Shown here in pieces: positions 8,851 to 17,500 of a stretch of 17,500 nucleotides of DNA. Numbering within the stretch: the first letter of the stretch is position 1; each line of letters begins with the position of its first letter. The stretch spans positions 290,001-307,500 of the forward strand of contig CM022671.1 in assembly GCA_012295275.1 (NCBI GenBank), given 5' to 3'. The notes under the pieces were generated by a model, which saw only the letters and a list, made by a program, of their open reading frames with translations, made no database searches and had not been told where the DNA came from. Origin of the DNA: Chrysomallon squamiferum. Its lineage: Eukaryota > Mollusca > Gastropoda > Neomphalida > Peltospiridae. The translations under genes and the position numbers were made by a program.

Positions 8851-9551
8851 CTAATTAGCATAATGTAGTCAGTTGTTTACAATATCCCACAAACACGTGT
8901 TCGTTTGAGTAAAATTTATTCAAACCGAGGTTAGGAACAGGTTTAGACTTAGTCGGTAAAAATCCAAGTGAACACTTTGGTTATTTGAATCACTTCTTTT
9001 GGTGAACTACCAGTATCTTCAGATTAATCAAACTCACACGCAGAAAATTATCCAGCCTGCATACATGCATAAGAGCCTTCCTTTCAACAAAACCATAGGC
9101 CTACGCCTAGAAGTTCAAGCTGGAGAGGTTCACGAAGATACAGAAATAATAATAACAATAGGCCTAGTGCGTTTCTCGAAACAGTGTTTTCTCATTTTCA
9201 GAAAAACAAAAAAACAACACATGACAGTTTTGATTCCAAAATAAATTTGGAGTACCGGCATCTAAAGATTATGTAAAATACTGGTTGAATAGTTCTAGAA
9301 AGAGTCTTTAACAAAAGAGAGAACTGGCAATAACTGGCTGATTATAAGAAAGCGAAATAATGTAAAATGAACATCGTCTTTGGATCAGTCCTCATCATTC
9401 GTTTCACTCGCTTATTTTCCCATTCCTGACATCCCGCCTCAGTTGTTACGACATAAATAGTTATGTGTTCCTTCTTTTTATCTCACACACGCACACACGT
9501 ACGCACAACCGCACACTCACGCACAAACACGCACAAATACTCATGCATGCA

Positions 9552-9568
9552 CACATATAGAGGCAAAC

Positions 9569-9600
<32 letters not shown>

Positions 9601-9668
9601 TTATAGATAGATAGATAGATAGACAGATAGACAGAAAGAGTGATAGATAGATAGATAGATAGATAGAC
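9552..9668. repeat. (GATA)n/(GACA)n microsatellite
   Basis: Longer and purer version of the 1441-1560 array, in the 3' flank of copy 3. Confidence 0.85.
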
Positions 9669-9817
9669 AGAGAGACATACACATTCACATACGCAAAAAA
9701 ACACGAAAATCCCCCAACAAAACAAACAAACAACAACAACAAAAATAAATAACTGAATAAAAATAAAAAAGAACTAGAATTCGACAAACAACAATATTTC
9801 ATTTGGTTTATTTGCCT

Positions 9818-9823
9818 TTTATT
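9818..9823 (-). terminator. Poly(A) signal of copy 3
   Basis: AATAAA on the minus strand, 15 nt after the stop codon, in the same place as in copy 1. Confidence 0.5.
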
Positions 9824-9837
9824 TATCTACATATCTA

Positions 9838-9982
9838 CTACTGTTTACAGATGATGTATTTGTGAGTGTGATCATAGAAATATGACCACATTCGTCTTAA
9901 TGAATTCTTCTTCAAAGGCGGGGAACATCTAATGCTATAAGGGTTAAATTTTAGATCGATGTCATTCACGCCTGGAACATAC
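9838..9982 (-). CDS. Copy 3 exon 3 (C-terminal, stop)
   Basis: Acceptor TTTCAG|G, then YVPGVNDIDLKF...SLRRMWSYFYDHTHKYIICKQ and TAG at 9840-9838. By hand count it differs from copy 1 exon 3 at 8 codons, 7 of them replacements. Confidence 0.85.
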
Positions 9983-11140
9983 CTGAAATAAATAAATAAA
10001 TAAATAAATAAAATAAAATAAAATAAAAGAGAACAAAATAAATTAAAACAAACAGAGATTACAAATTACTATAAGCAGCAAACCTTAGTAGTAACAGAAA
10101 ACAACTAATTTGTCACACAGCAGATTTCAAACTTTTTCCCAACTTGGAGAATATCTGATTGATTCGTACCCACTTCGAAATATCAATGAAGAGAAGTTTC
10201 AGTATCATCAGTTAAAACTTGATGAAAATGAGCGAAGTGCTTTAATTAGATAAAATATAATGTAACATAATTTTTGAAATTTTGAGTTTGGGATGAGGAT
10301 GATGATTATTCTTTACTTGGCCCTGTGTACAAATTTTATCTTTGAATTTTACTCGAGTATTTCCGGTGAGTATTACGAGCGAAGCACAGTTTGAAAATTT
10401 CTTTCTTTGAGAAAAACAGTAAATATGCTGAATTATAGACCTCTTTATTTCGATCTTCGATAATCTGGTAACCGTTAATAAACATTTTATTTAGAATTAC
10501 GTGAAAATTCCTGAACGGCCCTTCACTATGAAAGGCGGCCATGTTCCTCGTCACATAGTCACGTGATCACCTATTCGCAATACCTAATGATATCAACTAT
10601 AAGTATTTACGGTAGTACTATGCCAAGCTTTTTCCCTCAGAAACTTTTCAAAATAACAATACATGAAAATTCAAAACGTGAAATAAGACAAAACAATTAA
10701 ACTTCATTTGCTTCATGGTTTCTATAGACAAGACTGGCTGAGGGCGGCTTATCTGGTAATGTTTACAATTCATTTGCATTGAAATGTGTCGCCTGAAACG
10801 TTGGAGGATAGCGGTTGTTGTCAAACGAAATAAATTTACTTACATTTAAATACAGACGACTTATGCTAAAGTCTACCGCTTCAAAACAGATAATATCATT
10901 CATTCATTTCTTTCGCTAATAATTCATTCCTTTTTAAACTAAAATGATCAGGACTTATTTACTCACCAATTTGACCAGCTGCGATTGAACCATTGTATCT
11001 TGTACGCGATGATTCGTCCATGTTTAATAAGTTGATCTACAAAGGGATACAACCCTGCCTTCCATCTGCAATCTCGTGTAGCCCTCTCAGTTACCTCCTC
11101 ACATTTACCCTGTTTAGAAATACAAGATAGAATTATAGAA

Positions 11141-11230
<90 letters not shown>

Positions 11231-12634
11231 TTTAATTAAGTCTATTTTTAAATACGAACTTGGTCCATCACGTATGAAACATGATCGCCCGTCGTGAGCT
11301 GTTTGTTTACAGGAGGCCGAATTAGGTCTGCAATATGCGAATCAAGTATTGTTATAGGAGGAACGCGACTTTCAGAAACATCAGCGAAAATCGCAACAAG
11401 AACCAGTTTTAGGACAAGAGAGACTAGGAAAATGCGAGCTTGATGAAAATGTGATCGCAAAAGTAGAAACCAGCTACAATATATACCTATCTACATACTG
11501 TTTTGAATCCGGTTTCAGACAAACAGAAAGTGAGTTAACTTGTTTTTCAATGCGGTGAGAATAAATGAATGTGTTTTATTATTTTCATCATCATCATCAT
11601 CACTATTTTATTTATTTATTAATTTTGTATTTATTATTTATTATTTTTGTTTTTATTATTTTTTTTATTATTATTATTTACTTACTTAGTTAGTTAATTA
11701 GTTAGTTAGTTAGTTCATATTATTTATTTTCCAGAGGTGACGTCACCAGGACGCTGCTACGTGACTTACATTTGTATACCACAAGTAAACACACAACTGT
11801 TTAGTCTTAGTTGTACCCTTACACATTTATACATACCTGGTCCTTGGTGTAAATAACCTACAGTTACACATTTCTACATACCTGGTCTCTGGTGTAAATA
11901 ACCTACAGTTACACATTTCTACATACCTGGTCTCTGGTGTAAAAAACCTACAGTTACACATTTCTACATACCTGGTCTCCTACAGTTACACATTTCTACA
12001 TACCTGGTCTCTGGTGTAAAAAACCTACAGTTACACATTTCTACATACCTGGTCTCTGGTGTAAAAAACCTACAGTTACACATTTCTACATACCTGGTCT
12101 CTGGTGTAAAAAACCTACAGTTACACATTTCTACATACCTGGTCTCTGGTGTAAAAAACCTACATTTCTACATACCTGGTCCCTGGTGTAAATAACCTAC
12201 AGTCACACATTTCTTCATCATACCTGGTCTCTGGTGTAAAAACCTACACATTACACAGTTCTACATACCTGGTCCCTGGTGTAAAAACCTACAGTTACAA
12301 ACTAGTTTCTACATACCTGGTCTCTGGTGTAAATAACCTACAGTTACACATTAGTAAGTTCTACATACCTGGTCTCTGGTGTAAATAACCTACAGTTACA
12401 CATTAGTAAGTTCTACATACCTGGTCCCTGGTGTAAATAACCTACACTTACAAACTATTTCTACATACCTGGTCTCTGGTGTAAATAACCTACAGTTACA
12501 CATTAGTAAGTTCTACATACCTGGTCCCTGGTGTAAATAACCAGATCACCCCAACTTCGAACTTCAGAAACACTGACCAACAATACAACCAGAACCAGTG
12601 TCAGAACAAGAGGCAGCTCGAAAACACGGACCAT
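9838..12634 (-). CDS. Copy 3: small secreted four-cysteine protein, three exons, intact
   Basis: Exon 1a 12634-12521, exon 2 11109-10967, exon 3 9982-9838; introns 1411 and 984 nt. It predicts 133 aa with the same length, phases and cysteine positions (41, 52, 105, 131) as copy 1. The signal peptide starts MVRVFELPLV, with cleavage near VSEV. Differences from copy 1 include SGS to NRS (a possible N-glycosylation site), IRW to IQW, and WSYFF to WSYFY. By my hand comparison, exons 2 and 3 differ at 24 codons, of which 17 change the residue. Exon 1b of this copy has no ATG, so only the 1a promoter can give the full product. Intron 1 holds a 16-unit minisatellite built from the donor site. Family not recognised; secretion inferred. 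Confidence 0.82.
10967..11109 (-). CDS. Copy 3 exon 2
   Basis: 143 nt with acceptor AAACAG|GG and donor TTG|GTGAGT; frame open throughout. Encodes GKCEEVTERATRDCRWKAG... and YKIQWFNRSWSN, keeping both cysteines. Confidence 0.85.
11145..11228. repeat. (GA)n microsatellite, copy 3
   Basis: 84 bp of GA, 35 nt from the exon 2 acceptor at 11110; (UC)n in the transcript. Confidence 0.9.
11260..11442 (-). pseudogene. Copy 3 exon 1b, start codon lost
   Basis: Almost identical to the copy 1 exon 1b (ARIFLVSLV..., ending VMDQ then GTTCGT), but the ATG position now reads CAA. No in-frame ATG lies just upstream; the open frame only reaches a TTG at 11460. The TATATAT promoter element is kept. Confidence 0.7.
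11479..11485 (-). promoter_or_regulatory. TATA box of copy 3 exon 1b
   Basis: TATATAT in the same context as 3111-3117. It would drive a transcript lacking the normal start codon. Confidence 0.4.
11585..11712. repeat. ATC/ATT/TAGT low-complexity stretch
   Basis: Mixed simple repeats between exon 1b and the donor minisatellite of copy 3; counterpart of 3421-3610. Confidence 0.7.
11830..12540 (-). repeat. Minisatellite carrying repeated splice donors
   Basis: Sixteen copies of the motif read on the minus strand as ACCAG|GTATG, beginning near 11831, 11876, 11921, 11966, 11998, 12043, 12088, 12133, 12170, 12218, 12263, 12311, 12363, 12414, 12463 and 12514. The last is the real exon 1a donor. 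Units are mostly 45 bp far from the exon and 49-52 bp near it. Each unit repeats the last ~20 nt of exon 1a plus the start of the intron. Copy 1 has only two units. The array therefore arose by amplification of an exon-intron junction. Confidence 0.9.
12521..12634 (-). CDS. Copy 3 exon 1a (signal peptide)
   Basis: ATG at 12634-12632, 38 codons, ending ...LVIYTRDQ at CAG|GTATGT. An alternative acceptor-like site (TTTGTTTTGCAG) lies about 13 nt upstream of the ATG, but the TATA box further up argues for an unspliced leader. Confidence 0.8.
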
Positions 12635-12715
12635 ACTGGAAGAGAGTCTGCAAAACAAATAAAAAAGTTCGAAATGTTCAGTTGTCTGTTCTGATTTAAT
12701 GATGAAACACACAGA

Positions 12716-12722
12716 TTTTATA
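12716..12722 (-). promoter_or_regulatory. TATA box of copy 3 exon 1a
   Basis: TATAAAA on the minus strand, 82 nt before the ATG at 12634, in a conserved block (GTTTTAAAAGATATAAAATC). Predicted transcription start is near 12690. Confidence 0.6.
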
Positions 12723-13251
12723 TCTTTTAAAACCGGCAGTTAAACAGGGTGTAACATCCTGTTAAATGTCATTAAAATTAAATTGACCTCTTTCTATCCG
12801 GGTGCAATGCAAATTTTAAATGTTTTATTGTTTTTATATATTAATATTTATGTCATTTTTTATAACGAAATATCGTTTTAGAGTTCGGTAAATTACCTTT
12901 TCCATGAAAATCAACCATGCGTAATAGATTTTCAGTTTGATATTAATCTTTAAAAGGAACGATTTTTTATTTTATTTTTGTATTTAAAAACGGATTTTCC
13001 TTGAAACAAATAGCGAATCAAATAAGATTATAGTGTTATTATCTGATTGACATATTTTATCAACCGAATTCCCGCGAGTGCATACGTGAGTCATAAAAAA
13101 CAAACATTTATAATTTATTTTCAGATACTTGTAGTCTTTCAGTACACTGGTGAAACAAAGTACGTGTAATAAATATGATAGACAGTTTTTTTCACTGCGA
13201 CTGTTTTTACACTTTTACGTTGTGCTGGTTGATCTGCTTTCTCTTTTGTAG

Positions 13252-13349
13252 AGTCCCGCACTTTCTTCCTGTGGCTCACCTACATGTTTGTGGCTCTGAA
13301 GACTGAACTGTTATGGTGGCGCTTCGCAAACAGCATCGAGGTCTGGTAA
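13252..13349 (+). other. Candidate exon of unknown gene, unit 2
   Basis: Counterpart of 4481-4563 with an in-frame 12-nt difference (four codons) near the start, one Pro/Arg change, and loss of one G that creates TAA right after GTCTGG. Acceptor is TTTTGTAG. Confidence 0.25.
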
Positions 13350-13796
13350 CCTCTGTTTTCTTCTTCAGTGACCCTGCTACAAGACAGATCACCATATATT
13401 TTATTCTTATTGCACCATGTTGAATGTGTTACTGTCGTTTGCTTCAAAAGTTTTGGGAGTTCATAATTTTCATACATAGTTCAATTCTGATGTCCGTGTA
13501 CTGCAGCGTGACAAAACTCTTGTACAGATTTTCTATCAGGTCTGGTACCTTCCGTGATGTAAAGTCGTAGTACAGACAAGATGTAAAGACAATCAAACAC
13601 ATATACCTAAAAGTCTTATTATTACTAGCATTTGGTCCTAATTTTTAAAAAGTTGTAATCTTTTAACTTGAACATCCTTGATAAAATTCCAATAAAATGT
13701 TTCCCCTTTCTTCGGAATCATAGTGTAAAATAGGAGCGAGCAAGCCATCAAATATATTAAATTAATATTGATATAAATAGATAATTAGATAGATAC

Positions 13797-14078
13797 AGAC
13801 ATACATATATACATACCTAATACATACATACATACATATATACATACCTAATACATACATACATACATACATATATACATACATACCTAATACATACATA
13901 CAATCATAAATACATACATACATACATACATACAATCATAAATACATACATACATACATACATACAATCATAAATACATACATACATACATATATACATA
14001 CATGCATGCATGCATGCATACATACATACATACATACATGTATACATAAATATATACATACATACATACATACACAGA
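13797..14078. repeat. (CATA)n microsatellite with interruptions
   Basis: About 280 bp of CATA tetranucleotides broken by CTAA, CATG and AATCATAAA variants, expanded against unit 1 where only traces exist near 5228. Confidence 0.85.
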
Positions 14079-15016
14079 CAGACTATATATAGACAGATAC
14101 AAAATACGTCGTGACATACTAATCTTATGCTATAAGACTGATTTGGGTTTAGGTACATATTAGTTTTTGTGTGGACTACAGGATGGCAAATGCACATTTT
14201 CCAGTAAAATTCGTCATTATAGACCTCAGAAGACATCTGTATCAGAAACCAACTGACGAAATCTATAACTTCTTCTTCTTCTTTCAACATTTAAAAAAAA
14301 AAGAAAAAAGAAAGAACATGATGATCAAAGAAATTGTTGGGCTTCGTGAGATAGTTACATTTTGTTATAATACTTTATTATCAACAAAGTATAGTAATGT
14401 GGAGTCTTAATACCAGTATAAGTGAGGGATTCAACTAAAGCACAATCTCTGGTTTACTAAACTTACATAAACACCACTAAGGTGTCTGAGGTTTATTTCT
14501 CTTCCTTTATATTCAAGGTAATTGGGAAATTCCTCCAACACTCTTGGACATTAATATATGGTAAAGAATGCCACTGTGGCTATAATAAAAACCCATGACA
14601 GTAATGATCTGCCAATACTGATCAGGTGTGTGTAATGTGTTCAATGTTTCAGGAGTGAAAGTTAGTTGAAGGGAGAAGAGAGAACATATATTTCGTAAGA
14701 AAGATGTTTTGGCAACTCTATACGGTATATTGTACATTTCTGTAATAGTATGCTATATTAAAAATTAAAGAGTATTATCGACAACGAACTTGTGTAGTTT
14801 GTGTTTGGGGATGTTGTATGTCGGACATTTTTAATGTATCTACAATATTTAGTATCCAGGATATTTGTAAGATTAAACTTCAAAATAATATTAGTTTCTA
14901 AGATGAACCCAGACTTTAGTAAACTGAAACTGAGAAAATGAGATGTCAAGACACTCTGATGCTTATTTAGTAGTTTTAATTTTAATTTTTTAATTGTTTT
15001 AATTTTGAATTATTTT

Positions 15017-15161
15017 TTACTGTTTACAGATGATGTATTTGTGAGTCTGATCATAGAAATACGACCACATTCGTCTCATTCAATTCTTCTTCAAAGGCAG
15101 GGAACAGCTAATGCTATACGTGTTAAATTTTAGATCGATATCATTAATCCCTGGAACGTAC
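15017..15161 (-). pseudogene. Copy 4 exon 3 with nonsense codon
   Basis: Acceptor TTTCAG|G and 26 codons (YVPGINDIDLKF...LKKN), then TGA at 15082-15080. After the TGA the frame stays open to the usual end (TGT AAA CAG TAA), so a single substitution disabled an otherwise intact exon. Confidence 0.8.
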
Positions 15162-16477
15162 CTGAAATAAATAAATAAAATAAAACAAATTAAAATAAAA
15201 TAGAACAAAATAGATTAAAATAAACTGAGATTACAAATTACTAAACATAGCAAATCTTAGTACTAACAAAACAACTAATTTGTCAAAGATTTCAAACTTT
15301 TTTCTAACTTGGAGAATATCTGATTGATGCGTACTCATTTCGAAATGTGAAACAAGAGAAATTTCAGTATCGTCAGTTAAAACTTGAGGAAAATGAGCGA
15401 TGTGCTTTAATCAGATAAAATATAATGTAACATAATTTTTGAAGAAACAAAAATTGTAATAAAAATTTAAAATTATGGTTCGAGACCGATTTTGAGTTTT
15501 AGGTGAGGATTATTATTCTTTACTTGGCCCTGTGTACAAATATTGTTTCTTTGAATCCGCCTTTGCTGAATTTTACTGAGTATTTCCCGTGACTACCTCG
15601 CTTACAACAGTTAGAAAATCTCTTTCCTAGAGAAAAACAATAAATATGCTGAATTATTGACCTCTTTATTTCGATCATTCAGTAATCTGGTAAGCATTAA
15701 CGAACAAATTTAAGGAACAAAAAATACACGTTAAACCATTTACATCGCCCGTATTGATCCAAACAGATGTATGTTTGTTTTGATGTCACTGACATCAGGG
15801 ACTCAGTACAGGATTGCATGTCTAGTTCTTTTAAATACAAAACTCGAGAAAAGTGACGGAAGTGAGTATCTGTTGATTTATTTATGCAATTTTTGATGGG
15901 AAGATCTTAATGTGTGAAAATAAAAAATTATTAAACGAAATAAAGATTTTATTCAGAAAATTCCTGAACGGCCCTTCACTGTGAGAGGCGGCCATGTTTT
16001 TTGTTACAAATTCAGCATCGTCACGTAGTCACGTGATCACCTATTCGCAATACCTAATGATATCAACTAAAAGATTTTACGGTAGTACTATGCCAAGCTT
16101 TTTCCCTCAGAAACTTTTCAAAATAACAATACAAGAAAATTCAAAACGTGAAATAAGACAAAACAATTAAACTTCATTTGCTTCATGGTTTCTATAGACA
16201 AGACTGGCTGAGGGCGGCTTATCGGGTAATTTTACAATTCATTTGCATTAAAATGTGTCGCCTGAAACGTTGGAGGATAGCGGTTGTTGTCAAACGAAAT
16301 AAATTTACTTATATTTAAATACAGACGACTTATTCTCAAACCTACCAGTGTTTTATACAGAGATTTGACTTAAACAGATATAGATTATGCATTATTAAAT
16401 TAATAATCTTTCGCTAATAATTATTCATTCTTACATTAAAAAAGTTTAAACTTTACGATCAGGACTTATTTACTCAC

Positions 16478-16612
16478 CAATTCGACCAGCTGCCACCTTT
16501 TCATGTACACGATGATTCGTCCATGTTTAACAAGTTGATCTACAAAGGGATAGAACCCTGCCTTCCATCTGCAATCTCGTGTAGCCCACTTGGTTACCTC
16601 CTCACATTTACC
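16478..16612 (-). pseudogene. Copy 4 exon 2 with 8-nt deletion
   Basis: 135 nt instead of 143, with splice sites kept. Reads GKCEEVTKWATRDCRWKAGF... then loses 8 nt between AGGTGG and CAGCTGG, which breaks the frame. Confidence 0.8.
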
Positions 16613-16648
16613 CTGTTTAGAAATACAATGTTTTATTATACAGACTGA

Positions 16649-16819
<171 letters not shown>

Positions 16820-16839
16820 ATATATTAAAACTCTGTTAT

Positions 16840-16865
16840 GAATTACGAACTTGGTTTATTGCGTT
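16840..16865 (-). pseudogene. Possible tail of an exon 1b next to the GA array
   Basis: Minus-strand CCAAGTTCGTAATTC resembles the 3' end of exon 1b (CCAAGTTCGTATTTA) and sits in the equivalent position beside the GA array. The rest of the exon is not recognisable. Confidence 0.3.
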
Positions 16866-17356
16866 TGCCATTTGATCTTCTGTGTTTGAAGCAGGTTTTT
16901 AATAAACGTGAAGTAATGACGCACATACAGATTAGTGTTTTTTTTAATTTCCGGTTTTTGTGTTGGATGCCTAGCGACCATGATGCTGTTTTGGATTTGA
17001 GTTCACGTGTACTGCTAAAATCTGTTACATAGATTTTTCTCTCTTTACGATATTAGTTTTATGTTACAGTCAAATGGATGTCTTTGATTTGTGTAATTAA
17101 AAATCAGCTTTCTGAATTTATTTTGGACTTATTAAAGTGTGCAGTCAAAATTCAAAAGACATCACTCATAGAATAAAGCAACAACCGGTTATCTTAAAAT
17201 TAGTACCAAATTGCATAATTAATAATCTTTTCAAGTCTTAAAATTGTTTTTCATTTTGTCCCTATAAAAAATTACTGAAATTCAAGGTTTGGAAGTAACA
17301 TAAATTAATTCAGTAAAACTATATAATAAAAAATATAAATATGATTGTATTTAACA
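16866..17356. other. Stretch upstream of copy 4 exon 2, no intact exon
   Basis: 16945-17262 matches 7690-7950, the same position in copy 2. A short minus-strand frame starts at the ATG 16982-16980 (MVAR...) but lacks a signal peptide and is cut short in copy 2. I see no gene here. Confidence 0.4.
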
Positions 17357-17500
17357 CTGTATGTACTCATATTTGCGGTCACCGGCCAAGGCAAACATTG
17401 CATTCGGGGTCGCAGCCAAACACGTTTAGAAACAATTGTTAAAGTCGGAATACGACTATCAAATACAGCAGTAAAACACAACTGGAACCAGTTTTAGGAC
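17357..17500 (-). pseudogene. Copy 4 exon 1 relic, partial
   Basis: The last bases of the window (minus strand GTCCTAAAACTGGTTCC) match the exon 1b signal region, followed by an AGTCGTATTCCGAC stretch matching AGTCGCGTTCCTCC. A 2-nt loss puts TGA TAG in the signal frame. The end GGTGACCGCAAATATGAGTA... resembles the GD...DQ end of exon 1. The start lies outside the window. Confidence 0.5.

Larger units (their letters stand above)
8406..9460. other. Region upstream of copy 2 and unit boundary
   Basis: Holds the possible minus-strand retroposon, then (from 9004) sequence repeating window positions 1-181. No gene seen. Confidence 0.5.
12723..15016. other. Upstream region of copy 3 and intergenic region to copy 4
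   Basis: 12723-13400 matches 3962-4620, 13525-13640 matches 5000-5100, and 14640-15000 matches 5386-5690. About 430 bp at 14200-14635 has no counterpart in unit 1 and shows no recognisable gene; its short open frames lack support. Confidence 0.5.

Noticed and set aside
11830-12540. CRISPR-like regular repeats
   Set aside because: Units are direct tandem repeats without unique spacers and match an exon-intron junction, in a eukaryotic context.
13904-14290. Minus-strand frame rich in Met-Tyr-Val-Cys repeats
   Set aside because: A translation of the CATA microsatellite.
14171-14410. Plus-strand frame of 79 codons in the unit 2-specific segment
   Set aside because: Lys-rich and partly low complexity, with no counterpart or recognisable domain.

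Overview
The window is animal-type (metazoan) DNA: AT-rich, packed with long microsatellites, with short exons bounded by GT/AG splice sites and TATA-type promoters; there are no bacterial-style long ORFs. The host is probably an invertebrate. A mollusc is my best guess, because the protein motifs SWSxWYVPGxND and MWSYFxDHTHKYIICK remind me of small secreted mollusc proteins. That rests on memory and was not checked.

The real content is a tandem array of one small gene family, all on the minus strand. Two large units of about 9.0 kb (1-9003 and 9004 to beyond the end) each contain two sub-units, so there are four gene copies. Each full gene has a first exon encoding a signal peptide (phase 0 donor), exon 2 (143 nt, 47 codons plus 2 nt) and exon 3 (145 nt, ending in the stop). 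The predicted product is about 133 aa: a signal peptide, then a roughly 95-100 aa basic, Trp/Tyr-rich domain with four cysteines. I do not recognise a named family.

Copy 1 (1724-3883) looks intact and has two candidate first exons, 1a and 1b, each with its own TATA box. Copy 2 (5715-8318) is a pseudogene: lost start codon, frameshift in exon 1 and a 13-nt net loss in exon 3, but an intact exon 2. Copy 3 (9838-12634) is intact through exon 1a; its exon 1b has lost the ATG. Copy 4 (15017 to beyond 17500) is a pseudogene: 8-nt deletion in exon 2, nonsense codon in exon 3 and a damaged partial exon 1. Copies 1 and 3 are the closer pair, as are 2 and 4, so a sub-unit duplication was followed by duplication of the pair.

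Every copy has a long (GA)n array just upstream of exon 2. On the transcribed strand this is a (UC)n polypyrimidine tract 35-45 nt from the 3' splice site. Copy 3 carries a 16-unit minisatellite made from the exon 1a/intron junction, so a consensus splice donor is repeated about 16 times. The rest is introns, promoters, 3' flanks, simple repeats, copy-specific insertions and a few candidate regulatory sites. I saw no tRNA, rRNA or CRISPR array.
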